Assembly (NCBI RefSeq): GCF_027622855.1
Contig: NZ_JAPZVR010000007.1
Location: 154,524 to 218,523, forward strand
DNA: 64,000 nucleotides
Source: Glycomyces algeriensis
GTDB taxonomy: Bacteria; Actinomycetota; Actinomycetes; Mycobacteriales; Micromonosporaceae
Reading direction: 5' to 3'
This document shows, piece after piece, positions 24,897-33,098 of the stretch. The position numbers were made by a program, and so were the translations under genes. The notes below the pieces were generated by a model. It was not told where the DNA came from. It did no database searches and saw only the letters and a program-made list of their open reading frames with translations. Positions within the stretch are counted from its first letter, which is position 1. Each line of letters starts with the position of its first letter.

Positions 24897-24926
24897 AGAG
24901 GCCGGGTCCGTATGGACCCGGCCTCT
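24897..24926 (+). terminator. Terminator after the subtilisin gene
   Basis: Thirteen-base perfect stem AGAGGCCGGGTCC (24897-24909) and GGACCCGGCCTCT (24914-24926) with a GTAT loop, followed by TTCC. Confidence 0.85.
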
Positions 24927-25027
24927 TCCACGCTCGCAGCCTAAGAACTGGTTTCGAGTTTTCCTGTGCGCTTAGGTCCTGTGGCTCGGCGGGAGAACGA
25001 AGCCAAGCGGTCGATACCCTGGCTCGC

Positions 25028-25483
25028 ATGAAGCGAGTGTTTCGCGATGCGTTGCGGCTGACGCGGAGCTACGACCCTCAGAGCCAAGTAGACGGCCTTC
25101 ACATGTTGCTGCCGGTGGCGGGGAGAGAATGTCGATGCGCTCGTCGAGGAGCTTCAGTCCGAGCGCGAGGACCTCGGGCTGCGGTGCTGGCTGTCGGAGT
25201 TGATTGGCGAAGCGCGATCGGACAAGGCGGTGCAGGTGCTGGCGGATCAGCTCGACTCGCCGGATGCTGAGCTCCGGGGCTCGGCCGAGCGCGGGCTTCG
25301 CTTGCACGATAGCAAGGAGGCCAGACCTCACCGAACCTTTCTCAACTTGGGCGAGTTCCGTTGCATGGCATGGAAGAAGCTCTTGGTGCAACAGCGAAGG
25401 CATTCGAGGGACGGCGGCAGACCACCGTCTACGGTGCCGAGGTGCGGGCCCTGATCCTCCAGGCCATCGCAGCCCTCGGCTGA
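25028..25483 (+). pseudogene. Frameshifted HEAT-like repeat protein
   Basis: From ATG 25028 the frame reads MKRVFRDALRLTRSYDPQ...DGLHMLLPVAGR, then the G4 run at 25120-25123 breaks it. Removing one G continues as GENVDALVEELQSEREDLGLRCWLSELIGEARSDKAV and LRGSAERGLRLHDSKEA, a HEAT-like repeat pattern. A second shift between about 25320 and 25361 returns to the first frame, which reads GMEEALGATAKAFEGRRQTT and ILQAIAALG to a stop at 25483. Two shifts in 450 bases suggest a decayed gene, though the G-run slip could be a base-calling error. No function is claimed. The rest of the gap to 25688 (about 205 bases) holds nothing recognisable. Confidence 0.6.
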
Positions 25484-25688
25484 TGGAGAGGGCGCTGCGT
25501 CTGTCGCTCATTCGAATCCAGCCGATAGGCAACCTGCGGGAATGGAGGCGCTACAGACGGCGACAGGTGCAGGCACGCGTCCCCACAGCAATTCCGAGAG
25601 GCGCTAACATTTATCCTCAGTCGCTCGACCATGCACACGAGATGCGATTCGAGCCCACCCTTGATTTCAGAACAATGAGGACATTCTG

Positions 25689-26177
25689 GTGCTTAAGAAA
25701 ACGCTTATGGTCGTCGGCCTGGCCGTCGCCACCCTCGTTGCCACCGCGACACCGGCCTCCGCCACGGAGTACTCGTCGGCCCTCAAAATCCAAGGAGTCC
25801 AGTACAACGCGCCCGGCTCCGACGACAACCGCTGCGTGGGAGGGAACACCTCCCAGGAGTACCTGACCATCAAGAACTACTCCAAGACTGCGACGGTCAA
25901 CCTCCGGGGCTACCTGGTGAAGGACGCTGTCGGCAACAGCTTCAAGTTCACCGCCGACCACCACCTCCAGCCCGGCGACTACGTCCGGCTTCGCGGCGGC
26001 AACGGCAACGATTCGGACGGGAACAACGTCGTCTACCGGGACAACTGCAACTTCATCTGGAACAACACCGGCGACTCCATCTATCTCTACAAGCCGTCGG
26101 GCGCGGGCGCGGACTCCCACTCCTACAAACCGGCGCGCGATGACGCCGACGGCAACGGCTACGTCACCTTCCACTGA
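25689..26177 (+). CDS. Secreted lamin-tail-domain protein, 162 aa
   Basis: A signal peptide (KKTLMVVGLAVATLVATATPASA) is followed by a single lamin-tail/LTD fold with EYLTIKNYSKTATVNLRGYLVKDAVGNSFKF and PGDYVRLRGGNGNDS...NFIWNNTGDSIYLYKPSG. LTD domains in bacteria are extracellular and often occur with nucleases or adhesins; here the domain stands alone. The start is a GTG at 25689. The gene is AT-richer than the core, and its neighbours are WXG100-type genes and a pseudogene, so it belongs to an accessory segment. Confidence 0.75.
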   Translation: MLKKTLMVVGLAVATLVATATPASATEYSSALKIQGVQYNAPGSDDNRCVGGNTSQEYLTIKNYSKTATVNLRGYLVKDAVGNSFKFTADHHLQPGDYVRLRGGNGNDSDGNNVVYRDNCNFIWNNTGDSIYLYKPSGAGADSHSYKPARDDADGNGYVTFH

Positions 26178-26370
26178 CTCTGCAGCGCGCAGTGCTCAGA
26201 ACTAGTTTCAAGTTCATCGACGAAGGTTAGACGTCCTAACCCCTGCCGTGTTCGTTGAGCGACCAGCGACGGAGAGGTTCTTGGCCTGCAAGTCGAGGGC
26301 GGAATCGTCGGTCGATCTCAGTGTGAAGGCCGAGGCGACGCAGCTGGGATCAACCTCAAGCCGGGTCATC

Positions 26371-27093
26371 TCAGATCAGTCCGTCGTAGGAATCCGGTGA
26401 GTCGAAGTGGATGGGCCCTGTGGCGGCTTGCGTGCCGACGAAGGGATCGATGGCAACGGCCTGGTCGGTAGGGATGCCGTCGGGGAAGTATTCGCCGACG
26501 ACATCTCCCTCGCCGCCGGGCTCGACGCCTCCGGCTGGGGAAATGTACTCGATATCGCTGCTGTCGCTAACGGGAACACAGCCGGACTGAACGGTCAAAG
26601 CGGCAAGGCCCCAAACGGAATACCACAGGTGGATCCCGTCTTCACGATCCGCACTGAGATCCCGATCGACTCGGCCGTTCGACAGTTCATCACTCTTGTC
26701 GAGGGTGATCTCATAGCCGAGCGCAGTCCAGTGCTCACGGAGCACATCTACGTACTGCTTCCGGACGAGGTCCGATTCCGAGTTCTGGGGGGAAAACTCG
26801 TAGACGATCTCAATATTGGTGTAATCCGGATCATCAACGCCATTGTGGCTGCAAACCAATTCACGCCAGAGACGTCGTTCGAAGCCGGGAAACTCGGGCA
26901 GGACGTCGATCGCGTCGGCGACCGCGGCTTCCATCGGCGCGTACGCCTCAGCTTGGGTGTATTCAGACTCGGGCGGGCTGTCCATGGCATCTCCTAGGGT
27001 GGTACAGCTGGTGGCAGCGAAAGCCGCGGCAACAGCAATCAGTAGCACGACCTCGCGTCGTGATGGCGGATCAGGTGCGAGTCGTTCGTTCAT
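26371..27093 (-). CDS. Putative lipoprotein in a WXG100-type operon, 240 aa
   Basis: A signal peptide with the lipobox AFAATSC (Cys30) follows a basic start. The mature part is acidic with a conserved-looking WRELVCSHNG and VLREHWTALGYEITLDKSDEL block, a pattern seen in lipoproteins that accompany DUF1023/WXG100 genes in actinomycetes, but the family is not named. It is the last gene of a three-gene operon with the DUF1023 hydrolase (4-base gap) and the WXG100-like protein. Possible role as surface partner or immunity factor is inference. Confidence 0.65.
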   Translation of the reverse strand: MNERLAPDPPSRREVVLLIAVAAAFAATSCTTLGDAMDSPPESEYTQAEAYAPMEAAVADAIDVLPEFPGFERRLWRELVCSHNGVDDPDYTNIEIVYEFSPQNSESDLVRKQYVDVLREHWTALGYEITLDKSDELSNGRVDRDLSADREDGIHLWYSVWGLAALTVQSGCVPVSDSSDIEYISPAGGVEPGGEGDVVGEYFPDGIPTDQAVAIDPFVGTQAATGPIHFDSPDSYDGLI

Positions 27094-27097
27094 CCCG

Positions 27098-28942
27098 TTA
27101 GCCCTTCTGACCGGTCACGATGAGCCCCATAGTGCTTCGGCCCTCTTCTTCGTTGGCGTCGCCCCAGTAGACGCTGTGATTGGAAATGGGATTCCAGCCG
27201 ACAGGCTCACTGTAGAAGACATTCGCGCCGAATGCCTCTGAGGTCGGATCGGTCCCGTGAACGGCGGTGTACTGGATCATGTCCTCAGAGTTCGTAGTGG
27301 CCCAGACGTTCTCTGCACCAACGCCGAGCGCATCCGCCGTGTCGACGCTTGTTCCCGGTGATGCCACCAGAATCAGGTTGTCCGCGTCGACACCTTCGGT
27401 AGCAGCGGCGGTGCCGATGACGGTAGTGCCATATGAATGCCCGGTAAGCGTCAACTCTGCCGGCTCGTTCTCTGCGGTGGCCCTGATTCCCTGCGTGAAC
27501 GATGAAAGGTCTTCGGCGGCGTCCTCTGCCTGACTTGAATGCATAGCTTCGACGTCCAGGCCGGCACCGTTCTGGAACGGCATGGCGTTGTCCGGTGCGT
27601 CATACCCCATCCACAGAACCGTCGCCGTTTGATGCTCCGGATCCTTGCGGTAAGCGTCATAGGCCATGGTCTCGGTACGATTCATGAGGCCGCCGTCTAC
27701 CTCGCCGAGATTTGCCCCAGTCCCCGGAACATAGGCGTTGACATAGGCGGCGGTGTCAGGGTTGCCGATCGAGACGATCGCCTGCCCCTCACCCTCCGAA
27801 TCGAACCCGAGCAGATAGTAAGGCTGACCTGTCTCTCCGTAGATCGCTGGTTTCCCGTCGTCGGTGACTTGATTCCGGAGGTCCCCAAGAAGTCCGCGGT
27901 CTTCCCGAAGCTCAACGAGTTCGGCTTGAAGCTCTGTGTAGGACTTGCCGCCGTAGGCCCCGTCCCCGGATCCATACGCCTCCATATGCGCCATCTGGGA
28001 CTCGATCGCAGCGATCCTGTCATCCATGCCTTCGATCTCGTTGTCGAGAGCAGTCCGGTTGGCGGTATCCCTGACATCTGTAGGGATACCGTCCGTAGGA
28101 CCGACCCATTCGGGGTGTTCGGATACCAGGGCTTCTTGCTCGGCGTCGCTCAGGCCCTCCCACCACCGGTTGACCTGTTCCGGCGACATGCCGGACTCGC
28201 CGTTGGCGATCGCCTCCATCTCGGCGGCGATCTCCTCGCTCAGCTCGGTCTTGTAGTCGTCGATCAAGTCGTCGTAGGTCGCACCCAGCTCGGGAGGCAG
28301 TTCGGGAGGGTTCTCTCGCATGGCTGCAAGAGCGGCAGCTGCATCGTCGTCGGCATCGTGCGCACGAGACATGATGGAACGCAACCAGTCCTGGTACTGC
28401 TCGCCGAGTTCCTTCGCCGATTCGTGGAACTTGTCGAGATTGACCATCACCTCGGATTCGCTGAGGAGGTCGTACCAGGCCGAGGGCTTCTCGATGCCCA
28501 CGCGTTCGCAGAGCCACTGGGGTGGGTCAAGGTGCAGGTAGATCGAGCGGTGCAACTTCCCGCTCGGATTCACCTCGTAGTTGCTCTTGTCCCCCTCGAT
28601 CTCGTACCAGCGATCCTCGATGAGCCCGGTTACTTCCAGAAGCTCATCCTGTTCGGCCTTCAGCGCTTCGGCGGCTTCGAGCAGCGCCGTGGAGACCCGC
28701 ACATGTGCGTAGTCGTTGAGGTCGTCTTCGAACCGACCGGTGAACAGGTCTATCTGGTCACGAACGAGGTCAGCGGTTTCGGACTCAAAATTCTCGGTGC
28801 TCAGATGGCCTGCGATGACGTCGTTTCGCAAACGCTCCGTCTGCTCGGTCATCTTTGGCACGTAGCCGCTCCAGTGCACTCCGATGGTCTGAATCGCGCC
28901 GCAGTCAAGGTCGCGGAGGTCCTTCCAAGACATCTCACTCAT
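27098..28942 (-). CDS. DUF1023-type alpha/beta hydrolase with helical N-terminus, 614 aa
   Basis: The C-terminal 270 residues match DUF1023: YYLLGFDSEGEGQAIVSIGNPDTAAYVNAYVPGTGANL, then LTGHSYGTTVIGTAA with nucleophile Ser503, and VASPGTS. The N-terminal 340 residues are acidic and helical with coiled-coil potential (ELSEEIAAEMEAIA), like WXG100-fused toxins or effectors. No signal peptide. In actinomycetes such proteins are often linked to type VII (ESX) export. It follows a WXG100-like gene by ten bases and precedes the lipoprotein, one operon. Substrate is unknown. Confidence 0.8.
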   Translation of the reverse strand: MSEMSWKDLRDLDCGAIQTIGVHWSGYVPKMTEQTERLRNDVIAGHLSTENFESETADLVRDQIDLFTGRFEDDLNDYAHVRVSTALLEAAEALKAEQDELLEVTGLIEDRWYEIEGDKSNYEVNPSGKLHRSIYLHLDPPQWLCERVGIEKPSAWYDLLSESEVMVNLDKFHESAKELGEQYQDWLRSIMSRAHDADDDAAAALAAMRENPPELPPELGATYDDLIDDYKTELSEEIAAEMEAIANGESGMSPEQVNRWWEGLSDAEQEALVSEHPEWVGPTDGIPTDVRDTANRTALDNEIEGMDDRIAAIESQMAHMEAYGSGDGAYGGKSYTELQAELVELREDRGLLGDLRNQVTDDGKPAIYGETGQPYYLLGFDSEGEGQAIVSIGNPDTAAYVNAYVPGTGANLGEVDGGLMNRTETMAYDAYRKDPEHQTATVLWMGYDAPDNAMPFQNGAGLDVEAMHSSQAEDAAEDLSSFTQGIRATAENEPAELTLTGHSYGTTVIGTAAATEGVDADNLILVASPGTSVDTADALGVGAENVWATTNSEDMIQYTAVHGTDPTSEAFGANVFYSEPVGWNPISNHSVYWGDANEEEGRSTMGLIVTGQKG

Positions 28943-28951
28943 GGCTGCGTC

Positions 28952-29326
28952 CTACCAGTCGGGGCGGGCCGAGGCGCTCTCGTTGGCCCGGCCGGGGTAG
29001 CGGTCATGGTCGGCGAGGGAGGCGAAGTCGCCGGCATTGAACTCGTCGACTTCGACGGCTTCCTCGGCGCAGACCGCGAGGTACTCGCCAGTGTTGCCGC
29101 ACAGTCGCGAGAATCCTCCCGCACGGAAGAGCTGCCACCACTCCGCAGCCTCAGCCAGCGCCGGGCCAAGGGCGGTGTCAGAGTCCTTGAGTTGCTGCGC
29201 GAGTTCGGTGGTGCTGTCGATCAGCGTCACGGTTTGCGCATCGACCTCGGCTTCGACATCGAAGAGGATCTCCACCGACTTGTGGACCTCTTCGGGCTCC
29301 ATCGTGAAGACGTCGGCGCCAGCCAT
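28952..29326 (-). CDS. WXG100-like small protein, 124 aa
   Basis: Short, acidic and helical, with WWQLFRAGGFSRL near residue 63 in place of the classical WXG turn. Two helices are likely around it. It is the first gene of the minus-strand operon and faces the plus-strand WXG100-like group across a 540-base gap. The likely role is as a partner or targeting factor for the DUF1023 protein. The WXG assignment is tentative. Confidence 0.6.
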   Translation of the reverse strand: MAGADVFTMEPEEVHKSVEILFDVEAEVDAQTVTLIDSTTELAQQLKDSDTALGPALAEAAEWWQLFRAGGFSRLCGNTGEYLAVCAEEAVEVDEFNAGDFASLADHDRYPGRANESASARPDW

Positions 29327-29866
29327 GAGCGGCCTCCGGTGCCCTGCATCGGAAAGGGTTTGAACGCGAGGATGGGAGGGACAGGAGATGTGTAACCAAT
29401 TGTCGTCTCCGTGGGGATTGGAGGTGAGTCGGGAGCAGTGATTACTCTAGCCGCGGAGGCGATTACGTGGGGTACATGAAACTCAGGGGAAGCAGGAGGC
29501 TTCTAGATGCCTTGCGCAGGGGTGCGCCGCTGACTCCCGCGGAACGCGCGCAAACCAACCCGGGCCCGATCGCCAAGCTGCGCATACCGATCCTGGTGCG
29601 CCGCCTCAACACCGGTAAAGCGGGCCTTCGGGTCTCGGCACCGCTAAGTGTCGAATGGGACGTCGACCATCACGAGTCGATCGTCCGCCACGCCGGCGCA
29701 CCTGGGTCGAGACCAGCAACGAACGCGACGGGTGAACACCCTGACCGGGGCGGCGATCCGAGAACGATCGCGGCTCCGTGAACCGCGGATCGACTGGATC
29801 CGTAGTAACCTCGTCACCAGCGCAGCGCCTCGCAAACCCCACCAAAGACGACGGAGCACTATCCTC
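29327..29866. other. Promoter region between divergent WXG100-like operons
   Basis: No strong gene. An ORF from GTG 29467 to 29781 (104 codons) opens with a basic MKLRGSRRLLDALRRG but turns into low-complexity sequence; it is not accepted. The region should hold two divergent promoters; no obvious palindrome was found. Confidence 0.4.
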
Positions 29867-30307
29867 ATGCCCGATTCATACGGCGAAGGCAGTCAGTTCG
29901 CCGCCGATCTCGGCGAGCTATACGAGGTCGCCACCAAAGGGCTTCGGCCCCTCTCCAATGAATACAGCCGGTTCTCTTCCAAAATCGAGGAGGCAACCCA
30001 GTACGACCTCGACCAGCCGCCCACGGGTGGTGCGGTGAGCCGCGGCCAGAGCGCGCTCCAGTCCGGACGGGCATTGACCTCCCTCCGGGACGACATCCAG
30101 TTCGCCTTCGCAAGGAGCTGCGAGAACGTCGAATCAGCAGCTGTGACCCTCATCGAGGTCGCGAACACCTACGCCGCAGTGGACGAGGAGACTCAGTCGG
30201 ACTTCGACGCCTACCTCGCAGACAACGAGCTCGCAGGCCCGATGATGGCGCCGCCGAAGGCCCCGGTCTATCCCGACAGTCGAAACCAGGTCCGGCCGCA
30301 GGCCTGA
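29867..30307 (+). CDS. WXG100-superfamily-like helical protein, 146 aa
   Basis: Acidic, entirely helical protein with GGAVSRGQSALQSGRALTSLRDDIQFAFARSCENVESAAVTLIEVANTYAAVDEETQSDF, the shape of ESX-1/EspC-like secreted proteins (long helix, then AxxYxxxDxE-like end: ANTYAAVDEE). That YxxxD/E pattern is the type VII export signal. It lies 34 bases before the next gene of the same group. The ATG at 29867 has an adequate leader. Confidence 0.65.
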   Translation: MPDSYGEGSQFAADLGELYEVATKGLRPLSNEYSRFSSKIEEATQYDLDQPPTGGAVSRGQSALQSGRALTSLRDDIQFAFARSCENVESAAVTLIEVANTYAAVDEETQSDFDAYLADNELAGPMMAPPKAPVYPDSRNQVRPQA

Positions 30308-30341
30308 ACCCCCGTGCCACTGCAAGTAGAGGAGAACGGCC

Positions 30342-31295
30342 ATGCCTGAGGACTACTCACTGCAAGCCCTGGACAGTGACCTGTACACGCTTGCACTCAA
30401 GATGAACGAGATCGACAATCTCGAGCAGACCGTCGACCAGTTCTGGGCTGCGGCGGCCGTCCAGGCGATCCCGATCGCGGGTACAGCGTTCTGGCAGCTG
30501 TACAGCGCGATCCAGGCGCAGAACGAAGCACGCGTCATAAGCGCGGACTCCGAGTTGCTGGGCTCGCTCCCCGACCGCTGTCGCCGTATCGTCGGTATCG
30601 ACCCCCTTCAGTTCGAGGGCGCGAAGGAGCATTTCGAGTCGGTCGCTTACGGCATGGTCGATCTCCAGGGCGCGCCGGGAAACGTGCTGAGCAATATCGG
30701 TAGCTGGAATGGGACGGCTGCTGAAGCCTTCGAAACCTACTTCACCGGATACGAACCGGCGCAGTCACGGCAGGCGGCATTGCTCGCCGCTGAGATCAAC
30801 GCATGCATCTCGCTGACGGCGCTCGTAGGGGATTCGAAAATAGCTGTCAAGAGCTTGCTCGAATCGTCGATCAAACTCGCCGATGAGATGATCGAAACAT
30901 ACAAGGAAACGTTGAAGGCGCTCACAGTCGGCCTCGTCGCAGCAGTGGTCACCATCGCGGCGGCTGGATTCGCCGCCGTCGCGGCGACAGGTGCCACGGC
31001 GGCGTTGGCGGTCACTGGTACCGGGGCAGGCGCAGTCGGATCCCTGATTTCGAGCGTCTACGGGTTCGAGCAGGCGTACGGGCAAATCGAAGGGAAGAAT
31101 CGAGAAGAATTGCTTTCGAGCATTTCGGATAATCTTCGCCGCCTTGAAGAGACTGTCAGCACAGCCGACCAAGAGATCTTCGATGATCTCGAAACCATTT
31201 GCGCCCAATGGAATATCGGTCAGATTGCAATTCCGGCCCCGCCCGGTGGCGATGAGATCTCAGGAGACAGTTTCTACCATGAATCCGCCTACTAG
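30342..31295 (+). CDS. WXG100-like protein with glycine-rich membrane segment, 317 aa
   Basis: Residues 120-130 hold SWNGTAAEAFETYF, a real WXG turn, followed by a long helix. A hydrophobic stretch near 190-240 (VGLVAAVVTIAAAGFAAVAATGATAALAV) is a glycine/alanine-rich transmembrane or zipper region. C-terminal helices end near TAD-QEIFDDLE. The architecture matches putative ESX-secreted toxins or effectors with a membrane-inserting segment. GAGGAGA lies just upstream of ATG 30342. It overlaps the next gene by 17 bases. Confidence 0.7.
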   Translation: MPEDYSLQALDSDLYTLALKMNEIDNLEQTVDQFWAAAAVQAIPIAGTAFWQLYSAIQAQNEARVISADSELLGSLPDRCRRIVGIDPLQFEGAKEHFESVAYGMVDLQGAPGNVLSNIGSWNGTAAEAFETYFTGYEPAQSRQAALLAAEINACISLTALVGDSKIAVKSLLESSIKLADEMIETYKETLKALTVGLVAAVVTIAAAGFAAVAATGATAALAVTGTGAGAVGSLISSVYGFEQAYGQIEGKNREELLSSISDNLRRLEETVSTADQEIFDDLETICAQWNIGQIAIPAPPGGDEISGDSFYHESAY

Positions 31296-31899
31296 TCAGA
31301 ACCGAACGCGGTTGAATAGACGCAGTCGAAATCGACTGATCTTGCTGATATCGATATCGGCGGCAATTGCGGTTGTGGCGGTTGTCATCATCTTGGCGCG
31401 ACCGCTCCCTTACCGGAATCAGCTTCCTGCGGCATGGGGGGACGACTGCCTCGGGGACCCTGCAGTCATTAGCGATGTTTTCTCGCCTGCTGCGTTCTCG
31501 CAGGCCAGGATCGATCACGGACGGTTCCTTGATGATCCCTGGTACGAGTGCAGTTGGACGTGGAATCCCGGAGGCGGCAGCGCTGAACATCAATCCATCA
31601 GCCTCGAAGTCAAGGTCCTCGCCGACGATGAATTCGAAGACTATTCAGGTCTGATCGAGACGATACGTTCCAGTGACTTCGAACAGATCGACGCAGAATC
31701 GATCGCGGGGTTCGACTCCGGGTACTGCTCTTCGAGCATCGGCGGCACATCGCAGTTCGTCTGCCGCGGGGCCGCCGGCAACCTGCAAGTGGGGATCGTG
31801 GCGACAGGCGGCAATGACGAGGTCGGCGATTCCGGCATCACGGTGGAGGACTACCTCGTCGAGGTCGGTGCCTTTGTCCGGGAACAACTCGCGCGGTGA
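31279..31899 (+). CDS. Membrane-anchored extracytoplasmic protein, 206 aa
   Basis: A basic 20-residue N-terminus precedes a single membrane helix near residues 22-41; no lipobox follows, so an uncleaved anchor is likely. The outside part has four cysteines in CLGDP...YECSWTW...YCSSSIG...FVCRG, and resembles DUF3558-like lipoproteins of actinomycetes, though the family is uncertain. It starts inside the previous gene (17-base overlap), so the two are coupled and it may be the partner or protector of that protein. This parallels the minus-strand lipoprotein at 26371. Confidence 0.65.
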   Translation: MNPPTSQNRTRLNRRSRNRLILLISISAAIAVVAVVIILARPLPYRNQLPAAWGDDCLGDPAVISDVFSPAAFSQARIDHGRFLDDPWYECSWTWNPGGGSAEHQSISLEVKVLADDEFEDYSGLIETIRSSDFEQIDAESIAGFDSGYCSSSIGGTSQFVCRGAAGNLQVGIVATGGNDEVGDSGITVEDYLVEVGAFVREQLAR

Positions 31900-31930
31900 G
31901 ACTCTGCACAGCGAGCTGAAAGCTGGGCGT

Positions 31931-32006
31931 GGGGGGTGGGGGCCCCCCCCCCCCCCCGGCGCACCCCACCCCAGGTCTGGGATGAGGGGGGGGGGGCGGG
32001 GGGGGG
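31931..32006. other. G/C homopolymer hairpin region between convergent genes
   Basis: Runs of G6-G5, C17, then G11 and G10 tracts occupy the convergent gap between the WXG100-type group and the SDR gene. C17 and G10-11 could fold together. Homopolymers of this length are prone to assembly slippage, so the base counts are not trustworthy. Confidence 0.6.
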
Positions 32007-32009
32007 CTG

Positions 32010-32765
32010 CTACTGGTTGCGGCGGTGGACTTGTTGGGCCCCGGCCTGGTCGCGGGGTGTGATCGTGATCTGGTCGACGTTCACGTGGGCGGGGCGGGTG
32101 GCGACCCAGGTGATGGTTTCGGCGATGTCGTCGGCGGTGAGGGGGGTCATGCCGGCGTAGACGGCGTCGGCGCGGGCTTGGTCGCCTTCGAAGCGGACGA
32201 GGCTGAACTCGGTCTCGACCATGCCAGGGTCGATCTCGCAGACGCGGACGGGTTGGCCGAGGAGTTCAAGGCGCAGGACGCGGGTGACGGCCGCTTCCGC
32301 GTGCTTGGCCGCGTTGTAGCCGCCGCCGTTGGGGTACGGCTGGTGGGCCGCGATGGAGCCGATGACGACGACCTGGCCGTTGCCGGATTCGATGAGCTTC
32401 GGCAAGAGCGCCTTGGTGACGCGGATGGTGCCGAGGACGTTCACGTCGTACATCCGCTGCCACAGGTCGAGGTCGGCGTCGGCGATCGATTCGAGGCCGA
32501 GGGCGCCGCCCGCGTTGTTGACCAGGAGGTCGCACCGGTCGATCTGGCCTGCGAAGGCTTCGACCGAGGCGGCGTCGGTGACGTCGAGCGCGATGGCGCG
32601 GCCGCCGCCCCCGGCCTTTTCAATAGCTGCTGCGACTTCGGCGAGCCGGTCGACGCGGCGGGCGCCCAGGACCACGTCGAACCCGGCCTTGGCGAGGGAT
32701 CTCGCGGCGGCGGCCCCGATCCCGCTGCTCGCTCCAGTGACTACTGCTACAGGTCTGGTGCTCAT
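32010..32765 (-). CDS. Short-chain dehydrogenase/reductase, 251 aa
   Basis: Classical SDR with TGASSGIGAAAARSLAKAG at residues 10-28, DVTDAASV, LLVNNAGGALGL, VIGSIAAHQPYPNGGGYNAAKHA carrying Ser, Tyr and Lys, and a C-terminal ITWVATRPAHVNVDQITITPRDQA, the end found in the YdfG-type serine/3-hydroxy-acid dehydrogenases. It should be cytoplasmic and NADP-dependent, possibly acting on hydroxy acids; the substrate is inferred by resemblance. ATG at 32765 gives the correct N-terminus. It stands alone, divergent from the riboswitch-controlled metE. Confidence 0.9.
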   Translation of the reverse strand: MSTRPVAVVTGASSGIGAAAARSLAKAGFDVVLGARRVDRLAEVAAAIEKAGGGGRAIALDVTDAASVEAFAGQIDRCDLLVNNAGGALGLESIADADLDLWQRMYDVNVLGTIRVTKALLPKLIESGNGQVVVIGSIAAHQPYPNGGGYNAAKHAEAAVTRVLRLELLGQPVRVCEIDPGMVETEFSLVRFEGDQARADAVYAGMTPLTADDIAETITWVATRPAHVNVDQITITPRDQAGAQQVHRRNQ

Positions 32766-32861
32766 GAGCCCCGAGCCTACCCATGCGCCGAAGGGATCGA
32801 ACCGCGCTCGTCCCACAGTGCGGCCTTGTTCGAGGCGCAAATCGGTGTGCGGCCGTACCAT

Positions 32862-33040
32862 CGGTTCCGACGCTGGTTCCGGAGCGGTGCACACCGCCCC
32901 GGCTAAGAGGGAATCTGGTGCGAATCCAGGACTGCCCCGCAGCGGTGAGAGGGAACGAAACCCGCCATGAGCACTGGGCCCGGAACCTGGGAAGCGGTGG
33001 GGAGTAGGAAAACCAGAGCCCTCGAGTCCGAATACCTGCC
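32862..33040 (+). promoter_or_regulatory. Cobalamin riboswitch
   Basis: Conserved blocks appear in the expected order: GGTTCCG...GGCTAAGAGGGAA, GGTGCGAATCCAGGACTGCC, CCGCAGCGGTGAG, CACTGGG...CCTGGGAAG and the B12-box end GAGTCCGAATACCTGCC at 33024-33040. It lies on the plus strand 60-240 bases before metE. Downstream an ACCGCGCGC/GCGCGCGGT hairpin (33046-33067) precedes the ribosome binding site and is the likely expression platform. B12 should switch off the B12-independent synthase. Confidence 0.95.
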
Positions 33041-33045
33041 CGCGT

Positions 33046-33067
33046 ACCGCGCGCGACCGCGCGCGGT
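33046..33067 (+). terminator. Hairpin in the metE riboswitch expression platform
   Basis: Nine-base stem ACCGCGCGC (33046-33054) with GCGCGCGGT (33059-33067), loop GACC, followed by a weak pyrimidine stretch and then the GAGGGA ribosome binding site at 33085-33090. It may act as terminator or as a decoy structure; which one is not visible. Confidence 0.5.
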
Positions 33068-33098
33068 CCCGTTGTCGCAAGTTCGAGGGAACTGACAC

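Noticed and set aside
29467-29781. A 104-codon ORF in the gap between divergent WXG100-like groups.
   Set aside because: Basic start then low-complexity sequence, no family, and it lies where the divergent promoters are expected.
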